Shown here: positions 34,381 to 42,975 of the stretch, piece after piece
Layout of the letters: the number at the start of each line of letters is the position of its first letter
Numbering within the stretch: position 1 is the stretch's first letter
Origin: CAKOSP01 sp964369625
GTDB taxonomy: Bacteria > Bacillota_I > Bacilli_A > RF39 > UBA660
Assembly (NCBI GenBank): GCA_964369625.1
Contig: CAYJFC010000001.1
Coordinates: 1 to 64,000 of the forward strand
Reading direction: 5' to 3'
Length of the DNA: 64,000 bases
Position numbers and translations under genes: made by a program
The notes under the pieces: model-generated
Told to the model about the DNA's origin: nothing
Databases searched by the model: none
Seen by the model: only the letters and a program-made list of their open reading frames with translations

Positions 34381-35380
34381 AGCAGCAATTAACGGATTTG
34401 GAAGAATAGGAAGATTAGCATTTAAAGAGATGATCACTAATAAAGATTTTGATATAATTGCTATTAATTCAGTTGGTTCACCAGAGGAATTTGCATTTTT
34501 ATTAAAATATGATTCATCTTTTGGACCTTTTCATCCAGATGATATTTCATTTGATTCAAATAATATAATAATTAAAGGCATAAAAAAAATAAAAGTATTA
34601 TGCGAAATGGATCCAGAAAAATTACCATGGAAAGAATTAAATGTTGATGTTGTTTTGGAATGTACAGGAGTATTTACTAAAAAAGAAGATTTGTTAAAAC
34701 ATGTAACTGCAGGTGCAAAAAAAGTAGTATTATCAGCACCTGGAAAAGATGAAATGAAGACAGTAGTATATAATGTAAATGATGATATATTAACAAATGA
34801 AGATAATGTAATATCAGCTGCATCATGTACCACTAATTGCTTAGCGCCTGTGCTGAAAATAATAAATGATAATATAGGAATAGAAAAAGGCTTAATGACT
34901 ACGGTGCATGCATATACCTCAGATCAAATGGTTCTTGATGGAGCACATAAGGCTGGAATAAAAGCTAGAAGAGGAAGAAGTGCATCTGAAAATATAGTTC
35001 CTGCTTCTACCGGAGCGGCAAAAGCTATTGGGTTAGTAATTCCTGAACTGTTAGGAAAAATGGATGGTACTAGTTTAAGAGTTCCAGTTCCTGTAGGTTC
35101 TATTATAGATGTGACATTAGAACTTTCTAAAAATACTACAGTAGATGAAATAAATAAATTGTTTGAATTAAATCAAAATGAAACAATAAAATTTACGATG
35201 GATCCAATTGTGTCTAAAGATATAGTAGGTTCAAAGTATGGATCTATAGTAGATGGTTTGTCAACATCTATATTAGAAGTAGATAATAAACAACTTGTCA
35301 AAATATTATCGTGGTATGATAATGAGACAGGATATACTGCTCAAATGATAAGAACAGTCAAAAAATTATTTGAAATATGA
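34373..35380 (+). CDS. gap: glyceraldehyde-3-phosphate dehydrogenase
   Basis: A 335-residue glycolytic dehydrogenase. The NAD-binding start is AINGFGRIGRLA; the active-site cysteine lies in ASCTTNCLAP (about 151); the C-terminal SWYDNETGY signature is present. Asn33 in AINSVG, in place of the usual Asp (VND), fits loosened cofactor specificity, but this is not conclusive. The start follows TAGGAGGAAACG. It is translationally coupled to the preceding kinase gene and followed by a terminator. Confidence 0.97.
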   Translation: MIRAAINGFGRIGRLAFKEMITNKDFDIIAINSVGSPEEFAFLLKYDSSFGPFHPDDISFDSNNIIIKGIKKIKVLCEMDPEKLPWKELNVDVVLECTGVFTKKEDLLKHVTAGAKKVVLSAPGKDEMKTVVYNVNDDILTNEDNVISAASCTTNCLAPVLKIINDNIGIEKGLMTTVHAYTSDQMVLDGAHKAGIKARRGRSASENIVPASTGAAKAIGLVIPELLGKMDGTSLRVPVPVGSIIDVTLELSKNTTVDEINKLFELNQNETIKFTMDPIVSKDIVGSKYGSIVDGLSTSILEVDNKQLVKILSWYDNETGYTAQMIRTVKKLFEI

Positions 35381-35387
35381 TAAATAG

Positions 35388-35410
35388 AGTTACTAAAAGT
35401 AACTTTTTAT
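35388..35410 (+). terminator. terminator of gap
   Basis: AGTTAC-TAAAA-GTAACT then TTTTTATTTT. Confidence 0.8.
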
Positions 35411-35459
35411 TTTGATAATATAATTAATATAAGGTATAATTATAATAGGAGATGTACTA

Positions 35460-36578
35460 ATGAAAAATATAAAAGATATAGATTTAAAGAATAAAAGAGT
35501 TATAATACGTTGTGATTTGAATGTACCAATGTCTAGTGGCACCATTAGTGATTCAAATAGAATTATCAAGTGTTTAAATACATTAAAATATCTACTTAGT
35601 AATAACTGTAAAATAATTATTTTAAGTCATTTTGGACGTATAAAACATGAAGAAGATAAGGAAAAATATTCACTTAAAATAGTGGCAAAAAAATTAAGTG
35701 AAATGATGGAATATCCGGTGCATTTTATAAATAGTTGTTATGGAAATAAAACTAAAGAAATAGTAGATTCATATCCTTTAAAATCTATTATTATGTTAGA
35801 AAATACAAGATTCATGGATTTAGTTGATAAACAAGAGAGTCATAACTACAGTGAGCTAGCAAAATACTGGGCTTCACTTGCAGATATATATATAAATGAT
35901 GCTTTTGGTTCAAGTCATAGAGAACATGCTAGTACAGCTGGTATATGTAAATATTTACCAAGTGCAGTAGGATATTTAGTAAAAGAGGAAATAGAAAATT
36001 TAAAGCCTTTAATAAATATTGATAAAAGACCTTTTACAATATTTATGGGGGGAGCTAAAGTGGAAGATAAACTTCCTATTATAAAAAAATTATTGCCTAA
36101 ATGTGATTATTTACTATTAGGAGGAGGAATTCTCAATTCGTTTTTAAAAGCGATTAACATAGAAATATATGATTCTTTAGTAACAGAAGATCCTCTTATT
36201 ATTAGAGAGTTAAAAGAATTGTATATAAGTTATGAAAATAAAATTATACTAACTAAAAATTATATTGTTGATGATAATAAAATATTAGATATAAATATTG
36301 AAGGTTATAAAAAATATTTAAATGAAAGTAATTTAATATTTATAAATGGAACACCTGGAGTATTTGAAAATGATAAATTTAAAAAAGGAACAGAAGATTT
36401 GCTTAATTACGTTAAAACGCTTGATGCAGAGGTGATAGTTGGAGGGGGAGATACTGTCAGCGCAGTTAAGAAGATGAATTTGGAAAATGAATATAAGTTT
36501 GTATCAAGTGGAGGAGGAGCTACACTTGAATATATTGCAGATGGTACTTTAAAAGCCCTAGAATGGATAGATAAATGA
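35460..36578 (+). CDS. pgk: phosphoglycerate kinase
   Basis: A 372-residue enzyme that makes ATP from 1,3-bisphosphoglycerate. The N-terminal signature is VIIRCDLNVPM, the substrate region has SHFGR, and the nucleotide side has GGAKVEDKL and GGGDTVSA. It is about 20 residues shorter than typical PGK (390-400), with short loops in the C-terminal domain. The conserved HREHAS is present as SSHREHASTAG. The start follows TAGGAGATGTACTA. tpiA overlaps its end by four bases. Confidence 0.95.
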   Translation: MKNIKDIDLKNKRVIIRCDLNVPMSSGTISDSNRIIKCLNTLKYLLSNNCKIIILSHFGRIKHEEDKEKYSLKIVAKKLSEMMEYPVHFINSCYGNKTKEIVDSYPLKSIIMLENTRFMDLVDKQESHNYSELAKYWASLADIYINDAFGSSHREHASTAGICKYLPSAVGYLVKEEIENLKPLINIDKRPFTIFMGGAKVEDKLPIIKKLLPKCDYLLLGGGILNSFLKAINIEIYDSLVTEDPLIIRELKELYISYENKIILTKNYIVDDNKILDINIEGYKKYLNESNLIFINGTPGVFENDKFKKGTEDLLNYVKTLDAEVIVGGGDTVSAVKKMNLENEYKFVSSGGGATLEYIADGTLKALEWIDK

Positions 36579-37246
36579 AATATATAATAGTTAACACTAA
36601 AAAGAAAATGTCTTTAGAAAAAATAAAGGTATACTATGATAATATAAGTAAATTTGGTTATGAAAATGTCAAATTAATTATTTGTCCTGAAAAAAAACAT
36701 TTAAATATTTTTTCTAAAAGAAATTATTGCTTAGGAGCACAAGATTTTAGCGATATTTCTGATTTAATAGATAACAATGTTACACATTGTATAGTAGGAC
36801 ATTATGATAGCAGAAATGCTGGTGATAGTGATCAAATAATAAGCAAAAAAATTAATATTCTTCAGGAAAATAATATAAAACCAATTTTATGTATAGGAGA
36901 ATATGAAAAAAGCGAGAATGTTTATAAAAAGCTTGAAAAACAAATAGATAATATATATATGAGTATAAAGAAACCGGAATATATAATAGTGGCATATGAA
37001 CCTTTTTGGGCTATAGGAACTAATATCGAAATTGATAACAATTTAATAGAGGATGTATTAATATATATTAAGAAGTATATATTTAATAATTATGGAGTCA
37101 GGGTAAGTGTAATATATGGGGGTAGCGTTAACAAAGATAATATAAGTTCTTTAAATAAGTTAAAAGAAGCTGATGGATATTTAATTTCAAGTGGCGCATT
37201 ACAAAGTGAAAATTTAAAAGAAATAGTGAAGTATTTCCAAGGGTAA
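36575..37246 (+). CDS. tpiA: triosephosphate isomerase, short and divergent
   Basis: A 223-residue TIM barrel, about 27 residues shorter than usual. Catalytic residues are kept: Lys in NTKKKMS near the N-terminus, His76 in VGHYDSR, and Glu142 in AYEPFWAIGT (loop 6). The usual GHSERR has become GHYDSR. The phosphate-binding GGSV is present at the end. Divergence and shortness are unusual for such a conserved enzyme, but the active site is complete, so it is probably functional. It is coupled to pgk (ATGA overlap) and ends in a strong terminator. Confidence 0.9.
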   Translation: MKYIIVNTKKKMSLEKIKVYYDNISKFGYENVKLIICPEKKHLNIFSKRNYCLGAQDFSDISDLIDNNVTHCIVGHYDSRNAGDSDQIISKKINILQENNIKPILCIGEYEKSENVYKKLEKQIDNIYMSIKKPEYIIVAYEPFWAIGTNIEIDNNLIEDVLIYIKKYIFNNYGVRVSVIYGGSVNKDNISSLNKLKEADGYLISSGALQSENLKEIVKYFQG

Positions 37247-37268
37247 CATTCGTTACCTTTTTCTTTTT
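37242..37268 (+). terminator. terminator of pgk-tpiA
   Basis: GGTAAC-ATTC-GTTACC, followed by TTTTTCTTTTT; it includes the stop codon. Confidence 0.9.
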
Positions 37269-37275
37269 CTCATAA

Positions 37276-37351
37276 TTCGACAAATGTTTACAACTATTTA
37301 CACTGGTTGACAAAAAATTTACTAGTATTTTGTCAAATAATAAACTATAAT
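37276..37351 (+). promoter_or_regulatory. spo0A promoter region with 0A-like boxes
   Basis: TTCGACA at 37276-37282 is the reverse of a perfect 0A box (TGTCGAA). TTGACA at 37307-37312 and TGTCAAA at 37331-37337 are near matches. TATAAT at 37346-37351 is a candidate -10 with no good -35 at the right distance. The layout suggests that Spo0A controls its own gene. Confidence 0.5.
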
Positions 37352-37395
37352 GAATTTAGTTGTGAAAAATAATATGCTGTAAGAAAGGAACAAAA

Positions 37396-38154
37396 GTGGA
37401 AAAAATAAATCTGGTTGTTGTAGATGGAAATGAGGAAGTAACAAGCAGTATTAAAAATTATTTTGAAGTTCGTAGTGATATTAATATAGTAGCAAATTTC
37501 AAGGATGGTAATGAGGCTTTGGATTATTTAATAAATCCAAATAGTAATTACGATGTAATATTAATGGATTTAATATTGCCTAATATAGATGGAATTAACA
37601 TCTTAGAAAATATGAAAAGAAGAAAGATAAATAAAAAAATTATAGTGCTTTCAAGTTATATAAGTGAAGATAGCACTAAAAAAGTAGCAAGTTTAGGTGT
37701 AAATTATTATATGCTTAAACCATTTGATTTAAATTCTTTAGATGAAAGAATCAAAGATTTGTATAAAGTAAATGAATATAATTCAAATAAAAAAGCAAAT
37801 TTAGAAATTGAAGTAAGTAGCATGCTTCATAATTTGGGAATACCATCTCATGTAAGGGGTTATCAATATATTAGAGATGGAGTAATATTACTTTTTAACA
37901 GAAATTCATTTGTAAGTTATATTACAAAAGATGTTTATCCCGAGATAGCAGAAAAATACGATACTACATCGTCAAGAGTGGAAAGAGCTATAAGGCATGC
38001 AATAGAAATTAGTTGGGATAGAGGAGATTTGAATTTAATGGAAGATTTATTTGGGCATAGTGTTGATTATGAAAGAAGTAAACCAACTAACTCAGAATAT
38101 ATTAATACTTTAGCAGATAGAGTCAAACTTAAAAGTAAAATGGTTATAGCATAG
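37396..38154 (+). CDS. spo0A: sporulation master regulator Spo0A
   Basis: A 252-residue response regulator. The receiver domain has the phosphorylated Asp58 (VILMDLILP), Ser86 at the Thr/Ser position and Lys108 (MLKPFD). Of the acidic pair that binds Mg2+, only Asp10 is present; Bacillus Asp11 is Gly11 here (VVVDGNEE). The C-terminal DNA-binding domain with the recognition helix SSRVERAIRHAIE is highly conserved, so the identity is firm. The start is GTG behind GAAAGGAACAAAA. It lies between tpiA and gpmI, unlike in Bacillus, where it is near spoIVB. Confidence 0.95.
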   Translation: MEKINLVVVDGNEEVTSSIKNYFEVRSDINIVANFKDGNEALDYLINPNSNYDVILMDLILPNIDGINILENMKRRKINKKIIVLSSYISEDSTKKVASLGVNYYMLKPFDLNSLDERIKDLYKVNEYNSNKKANLEIEVSSMLHNLGIPSHVRGYQYIRDGVILLFNRNSFVSYITKDVYPEIAEKYDTTSSRVERAIRHAIEISWDRGDLNLMEDLFGHSVDYERSKPTNSEYINTLADRVKLKSKMVIA

Positions 38155-38221
38155 ATCTATACCTTTTTTATGGAATAAAAAAGTAAAATATGTTAAAATA
38201 TATATAGAAGAGGCGAAAAAA

Positions 38222-39715
38222 ATGAAAAAAATATTGATGGTTATATTTGATGGATTTGGTCTTAGAGAAGAAAAAACAGGAAATGCTATATTAAATGCAA
38301 ATATGAAAAATTATCAAGACTTGTGGGATAATTATCCACATAGTTCACTTGAGGCATCTGGAAGTTTTGTAGGACTTAAGGATGGTCAATTTGGTAACAG
38401 TGAAGTAGGACATATGACTATAGGTGCAGGTAGGCTTATTAAACAACATGAAACTATAGTTACAGAATTTTTAGAAAAAGAATACGAAGAAAATACAGAA
38501 TTTACTAACATGCTTTCAAAAAAAGATAAACATTTTCATATAATGGGGTTATGTAGTGATGGTAATGTGCATGCTAATATTAATCATTTTATAAAATTAT
38601 TTGATATACTTGTTAAAAATGAAATAAAGCATATTCATTTTCATTTAATCACTGATGGAAGAGATACAATGGTGATGCAAGCTAATGAGTACATAAAGGC
38701 TATTGAAGATAGAATTGAATTACATAGAGTTGGGGATATTACATCAATATGTGGAAGATACTATGCAATGGATCGTGATGAAAATTTAGAAAGAACAAAA
38801 ATATATTACGATTTAGTTGTTAAAGGTGTAGGTATTGGAGCAATAGATCCTCATAAAGCTATACAAAATGGTTATGATAGAGGTATAACTGATGAATTCA
38901 TTAAACCTATGATTTTAAATATTAACAATAAAATAAAAAATGATGATGTACTTATCTGGATGAATTATAGATCCGATAGAGCGAAACAAATATTAACAGC
39001 ATTAACAGAGGAAACAATAGGATCTTTTAATGATGTACATTTAAAAGAATTATCAGTATATTCATTTTTACCAGTAGATAAAAATATAAAAACTATTAAT
39101 TTTAACGAATTAGAGGACGTAACTAATCCACTAGGAATGTATTTATCTAAGTTAGGTATAACACAAGCTAGGGTAGCAGAAAGTGAAAAATATCCACATG
39201 TAACATATTTTTTTGATGGTGGATATAATGGAAAAATAGATAATTGTAGTAAATTTGAAGTAGCATCTCCAGATGTTGCAACCTATGATTTAAAACCGGA
39301 AATGAGTGCAACTGGAGTAACAAAAAAAACAATAAAGTTAATGGAAGAGGATAAGGAGTTTATTCTTATAAATTTTGCTAATCCAGATATGGTAGGTCAT
39401 ACGGGAAATTTTGAAGCATCTATTACTGCATGTAAAGTGTTAGATTTATGTTTGGAAAAATTAATTGAAGCGGCAGATGATAATTTTTATAAATTGATTC
39501 TTTTAGCTGACCATGGTAATGCTGATATTATGATTGATGAAAATAATAATATATGTACAACTCATACAATTAATAAAGTTCCCTTTATTATAAGGGATTC
39601 CAGTATAAATTTAAAATCGGAGGGAGATTTAACTATGGTAGCTCCAACGGTTCTTCATTATATGGATATTGCAGTTCCTAAAGAAATGCAAAATACTGAA
39701 ATATTAATTAAGTAA
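38222..39715 (+). CDS. gpmI: 2,3-bisphosphoglycerate-independent phosphoglycerate mutase
   Basis: A 497-residue manganese enzyme of the alkaline phosphatase superfamily. The N-terminus MVIFDGFGLRE and the catalytic serine in GNSEVGHMTIG (about residue 60) are diagnostic. The C-terminal metal motifs NFANPDMVGHTG and LLADHGNAD and the last THT region are present. The start follows AAGAGGCGAAAAAA. It completes a gap-pgk-tpiA-gpmI glycolytic set interrupted by spo0A; enolase is not in the window. Confidence 0.97.
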   Translation: MKKILMVIFDGFGLREEKTGNAILNANMKNYQDLWDNYPHSSLEASGSFVGLKDGQFGNSEVGHMTIGAGRLIKQHETIVTEFLEKEYEENTEFTNMLSKKDKHFHIMGLCSDGNVHANINHFIKLFDILVKNEIKHIHFHLITDGRDTMVMQANEYIKAIEDRIELHRVGDITSICGRYYAMDRDENLERTKIYYDLVVKGVGIGAIDPHKAIQNGYDRGITDEFIKPMILNINNKIKNDDVLIWMNYRSDRAKQILTALTEETIGSFNDVHLKELSVYSFLPVDKNIKTINFNELEDVTNPLGMYLSKLGITQARVAESEKYPHVTYFFDGGYNGKIDNCSKFEVASPDVATYDLKPEMSATGVTKKTIKLMEEDKEFILINFANPDMVGHTGNFEASITACKVLDLCLEKLIEAADDNFYKLILLADHGNADIMIDENNNICTTHTINKVPFIIRDSSINLKSEGDLTMVAPTVLHYMDIAVPKEMQNTEILIK

Positions 39716-39738
39716 CTAAGTGTAAAGCTTAGTTATTA
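39713..39738 (+). terminator. possible terminator of gpmI
   Basis: TAACTAAG and CTTAGTTA around seven bases, with a poor T-run (TTATCTTTT). Confidence 0.5.
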
Positions 39739-39742
39739 TCTT

Positions 39743-39771
39743 TTGACACAATGTAACAAATATGTTATAAT
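39743..39771 (+). promoter_or_regulatory. consensus sigma-A promoter
   Basis: TTGACA (39743-39748), 17 bases, then TATAAT (39766-39771): both hexamers are perfect. It drives the 203-residue hypothetical gene and probably mnmE. Confidence 0.92.
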
Positions 39772-39794
39772 ACGAAACATATTTAGGGGGATTT

Positions 39795-40406
39795 ATGTTT
39801 GATCAAAAAACAATGGAATATAAGGAACTTGACTTAAATAACTTACATGTTGAATTAAGGAAAATATATAATGATATTACTATTGTTACAAAGGAAAAAA
39901 ATAATATTGTAAAAGATATTGATCAAGTAAATGAAGAAATAAAAAGCAAAAAGAATTTAAATAGAAAATTAATATTAGGAAATATAGTTTCTTGTATAGT
40001 TGGATCAATAATGGCATTAAGTATAACTGGAATCATACCTGCGGTTATATGTGTTTATTTAGTTATCTCAGCAGTAAGTATTAAAAATACAATTGATATT
40101 CATAAAAAAATAAATTTAAAAAATAAATTAAACAATAAATTTAAGGCCCATATCATAAATAAAAAGGATTTAATTGCTGAATTTAAAAAAAGTGCTGAAA
40201 CTTTTAATTTATTGGAAAGTGCCTATAAAGATTATTGTCAGTGTTATAAAAATGAAATATTATCAGAAAAGGTAGATGAATATCAAAGAAATATAAATGA
40301 AATACAACTTGATGTTGATAAAATAAATTCAATGTATGATTTAGTTCCGCAGGAACTTTTAGAAAATATGATTTTTATAGAACTACTTATGGGAAGAAAT
40401 AGATAG
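39795..40406 (+). CDS. hypothetical coiled-coil membrane protein
   Basis: A 203-residue protein that I cannot name. A helical, coiled-coil-like N-terminus (about 1-55) is followed by two close transmembrane helices (about 57-95, LGNIVSCIVGSIMAL to YLVISAVSI) and a second helical cytoplasmic domain. Topology is probably a membrane hairpin with both ends inside. The start follows TTAGGGGGATTT, a strong site, and the gene has a perfect promoter, so it should be well expressed. mnmE starts eight bases after the stop, so they form an operon. Confidence 0.75.
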   Translation: MFDQKTMEYKELDLNNLHVELRKIYNDITIVTKEKNNIVKDIDQVNEEIKSKKNLNRKLILGNIVSCIVGSIMALSITGIIPAVICVYLVISAVSIKNTIDIHKKINLKNKLNNKFKAHIINKKDLIAEFKKSAETFNLLESAYKDYCQCYKNEILSEKVDEYQRNINEIQLDVDKINSMYDLVPQELLENMIFIELLMGRNR

Positions 40407-40414
40407 AGGTAAAT

Positions 40415-41755
40415 ATGGAAGATACAATTTGTAGTATAGCTACTAGTGTTAACAGTGGTGCAATAGCCATTATAAGAGTGTCAGGTAAAGATGCTATTTT
40501 AACTGTTAATGAAATATTTTCTAAAGATATAACTAATATGGAAAGTCATACCATAAATTATGGTCATATAATTTATAATAACTCTATAATAGATGAAGTT
40601 CTACTGATGCTGATGAAAGCTCCTAAAACGTATACTTGTGAAGATGTTATAGAAATAAATTGTCATGGTGGTATAAATACTACAAATAAAATATTGGAAA
40701 TATTATTAGAAAAAGGAATAAGATTAGCTGAAAATGGAGAATTTACTAAAAGAGCATTTTTAAATGGAAGAATAGATTTAACTAAAGCAGAAGCAGTAAA
40801 TGATTTATTAATGGCTAATTCAGATAGTTCTAGAGATATGGCTATGAATGCCTTAAACGGACGATTATATAGCAAAATAAATGATTTAAGAAGCGATATA
40901 GGAAAAATTTTAGCAAATATAGAAGTTAATATAGATTATCCAGAATATACTGACGAACTAGAAGTAACAGAATCACTTATGGATAAATATTTGGAAGAAA
41001 TTAACAATAAACTCAAACAAATAATAAAAGATTCGAAAAATGGACAAATTATTAAAAATGGAATAAATGTAGTTATTATAGGAAGGCCAAACGTCGGTAA
41101 GTCTAGTTTGTTAAATGCATTTTTAGACGAAAAAAAAGCAATTGTTACAAACATACCAGGTACTACAAGAGATATTGTTGAAGGAACAATTACTTTATCC
41201 AACATTACAATAAACTTTGTTGACACTGCGGGAATTAGAGAAACAACTGATGTTGTGGAAAAAATAGGCGTGGAAAAAAGTTTTGAAAAGTCAGAAAAAG
41301 CTGATTTGATTATATTAGTACTTAATAATAATGAAGAATTAACATATGAAGATAAAAATTTGTTAGAAAGTGTTGATAAATCCAAAAGAATAATATTTGT
41401 TAATAAAGATGATTTAGATAGTAAATTAATAATTGAAGAAGAAGTTATATATGGAAATACTACTAAACTAAATGGTATAGATAATTTGAAAAATGCTATA
41501 ATAGATAAATTAAAATTATCGGATATAACAAACTCTGACATGATATTTTTAGGAAATGTTAGGCAAATAAACCTTGTGAAAAAAGCTAGCGTTTCACTTG
41601 AAAATGCACTTAATGGTAAAGAAAATAATATGCCAATAGATTTAATTGAAATAGATATAAAAAATGCATGGCAATATTTAGGTGAATTAACAGGTGAATT
41701 TTATGAAGATGAATTAGTAGATAAAATATTTAGTAATTTTTGTTTAGGAAAATAA
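40415..41755 (+). CDS. mnmE: tRNA modification GTPase MnmE
   Basis: A 446-residue GTPase that works with MnmG to place the 5-(carboxymethyl)aminomethyl group on wobble U34. The N-terminal domain binds the formyl-folate. The G domain has G1 GRPNVGKSS (about 220), G3 DTAG and G4 NKDD. The C-terminal CLGK is the conserved cysteine motif. The start follows AGAGGTAAAT. It is separated from mnmG by three unrelated genes, whereas in Bacillus the two adjoin. Confidence 0.97.
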   Translation: MEDTICSIATSVNSGAIAIIRVSGKDAILTVNEIFSKDITNMESHTINYGHIIYNNSIIDEVLLMLMKAPKTYTCEDVIEINCHGGINTTNKILEILLEKGIRLAENGEFTKRAFLNGRIDLTKAEAVNDLLMANSDSSRDMAMNALNGRLYSKINDLRSDIGKILANIEVNIDYPEYTDELEVTESLMDKYLEEINNKLKQIIKDSKNGQIIKNGINVVIIGRPNVGKSSLLNAFLDEKKAIVTNIPGTTRDIVEGTITLSNITINFVDTAGIRETTDVVEKIGVEKSFEKSEKADLIILVLNNNEELTYEDKNLLESVDKSKRIIFVNKDDLDSKLIIEEEVIYGNTTKLNGIDNLKNAIIDKLKLSDITNSDMIFLGNVRQINLVKKASVSLENALNGKENNMPIDLIEIDIKNAWQYLGELTGEFYEDELVDKIFSNFCLGK

Positions 41756-41782
41756 AATTGATATTAATTATCAATTTTTTTA
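41755..41782 (+). terminator. terminator of mnmE, probably bidirectional
   Basis: AAATTGATA-TTAAT-TATCAATTT and a T-run; symmetric enough to serve the convergent minus-strand gene too. Confidence 0.75.
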
Positions 41783-42195
41783 TGCATGAAGTACAAGTAA
41801 AGGGATAAAGGAAATAAAGCTAGATTAAATATTGAAAATAGTAATAAATAAATATTGAATTTACATGTATCTATTTCTTTTTTCATATAATATAAAGAAA
41901 ATATACTAACAGGTATTCTTAACAGTATAAATATAACAAAAAAAGCCACTACAATTTCAAACTTTAATAAAAATACTATTACGTAATTAAAAAAAGTAAT
42001 CACAGATAAGAATAAATAAATAGGGTAATATAATAAATTTATATTAGTAGATAGATCATAATAAACATTGGGAATAATATAAAAATTCAAATCATAATTA
42101 TATACTAAATAGTTTTTAATTATCAATGAAATGCAAGCCAATGAATATATGATTAAGATTGCATTAATTGTATGTTTAATAATATTATTTTTCAC
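41764..42195 (-). CDS. hypothetical four-helix membrane protein
   Basis: A 143-residue protein, not recognised. Four hydrophobic segments are visible (about 10-28, 50-75, 78-95 and 115-135) with short loops and a basic C-terminus. The start is GTG behind AGAGGTAAAC. It is a minus-strand singleton between mnmE and the BAX inhibitor-1-like gene. No catalytic motif is visible. Confidence 0.65.
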   Translation of the reverse strand: MKNNIIKHTINAILIIYSLACISLIIKNYLVYNYDLNFYIIPNVYYDLSTNINLLYYPIYLFLSVITFFNYVIVFLLKFEIVVAFFVIFILLRIPVSIFSLYYMKKEIDTCKFNIYLLLFSIFNLALFPLSLYLYFMHKKIDN

Positions 42196-42257
42196 GTTTA
42201 CCTCTAGTACAATTATAACACATTATATGTTATAATACGATTAAGAGAGGAGTAAAT

Positions 42258-42893
42258 ATGAAAGAAGTATTTAACAAAATATTTTTGTGGCTAGGAATAG
42301 GATTAATTATATCTTTTGTTATGGGGTATTATTTATCAAATAACATTGAAATATTAGAAACGTATGTATATGGAATAGGACTACTACCTATCACAATAGC
42401 AACGCTAGTAATAGCATTTTTGTTTAAATTATTACTACTGAAATTGCCAACACCAATAATGTATGTTTTATATATACTATTTTCTTCATTAATAGGATTT
42501 ACTATTGCAAGTATTTTTATTTATTACGAATTATCTTCAATAATATCAATGTTGATGCTAACAGCAATTATATTTATGGCTATGGCTTTATATGGATATT
42601 TAACAAAAAAAGACTTATTATCGTTTGGTAAAATGTTAATGTTTGGTTTATTAATAGTGATAATATTTTCAGTAATAAATATATTTATAGGAAATGAAAC
42701 ATTCGAAGTAATTATTACTGCAGTAAGTGCATTAATATTTGTCGGATTTATCGGTTATGATATTCAGAAAATAAAATCAATGTACAATGAAATAGATGAC
42801 TCAAAATTAGTAATTTATGGGGCATTCGAACTTTATTTAGATTTTATAAATCTATTCTTAGATTTAATAAGATTGTTTGGAAAACAAAAGTAG
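42258..42893 (+). CDS. BAX inhibitor-1-family membrane protein
   Basis: A 211-residue protein with about seven transmembrane helices. The family features are YGYLTKKDLLSFGK, the FVGFIGYDIQKIK segment with the conserved aspartate of helix 6, and the ending YGAFELYLDFINLFLDLIRL. Bacterial members (YccA/YetJ) act as pH-sensitive calcium leak channels; YetJ of Bacillus is the structural model. The start follows GAGGAGTAAAT. It ends in a terminator, so it is a single unit. Confidence 0.9.
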   Translation: MKEVFNKIFLWLGIGLIISFVMGYYLSNNIEILETYVYGIGLLPITIATLVIAFLFKLLLLKLPTPIMYVLYILFSSLIGFTIASIFIYYELSSIISMLMLTAIIFMAMALYGYLTKKDLLSFGKMLMFGLLIVIIFSVINIFIGNETFEVIITAVSALIFVGFIGYDIQKIKSMYNEIDDSKLVIYGAFELYLDFINLFLDLIRLFGKQK

Positions 42894-42911
42894 AAAGCTC
42901 TACTTTTTTTG
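42889..42911 (+). terminator. terminator of the BAX inhibitor-1-like gene
   Basis: AGTAGA-AAGC-TCTACT then seven T, including the stop codon. Confidence 0.85.
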
Positions 42912-42975
42912 TTAAATAAATGAATAAAAAAAAATAATATGTTATAATAATTTACATGAAAGGCGTGAATTTATC

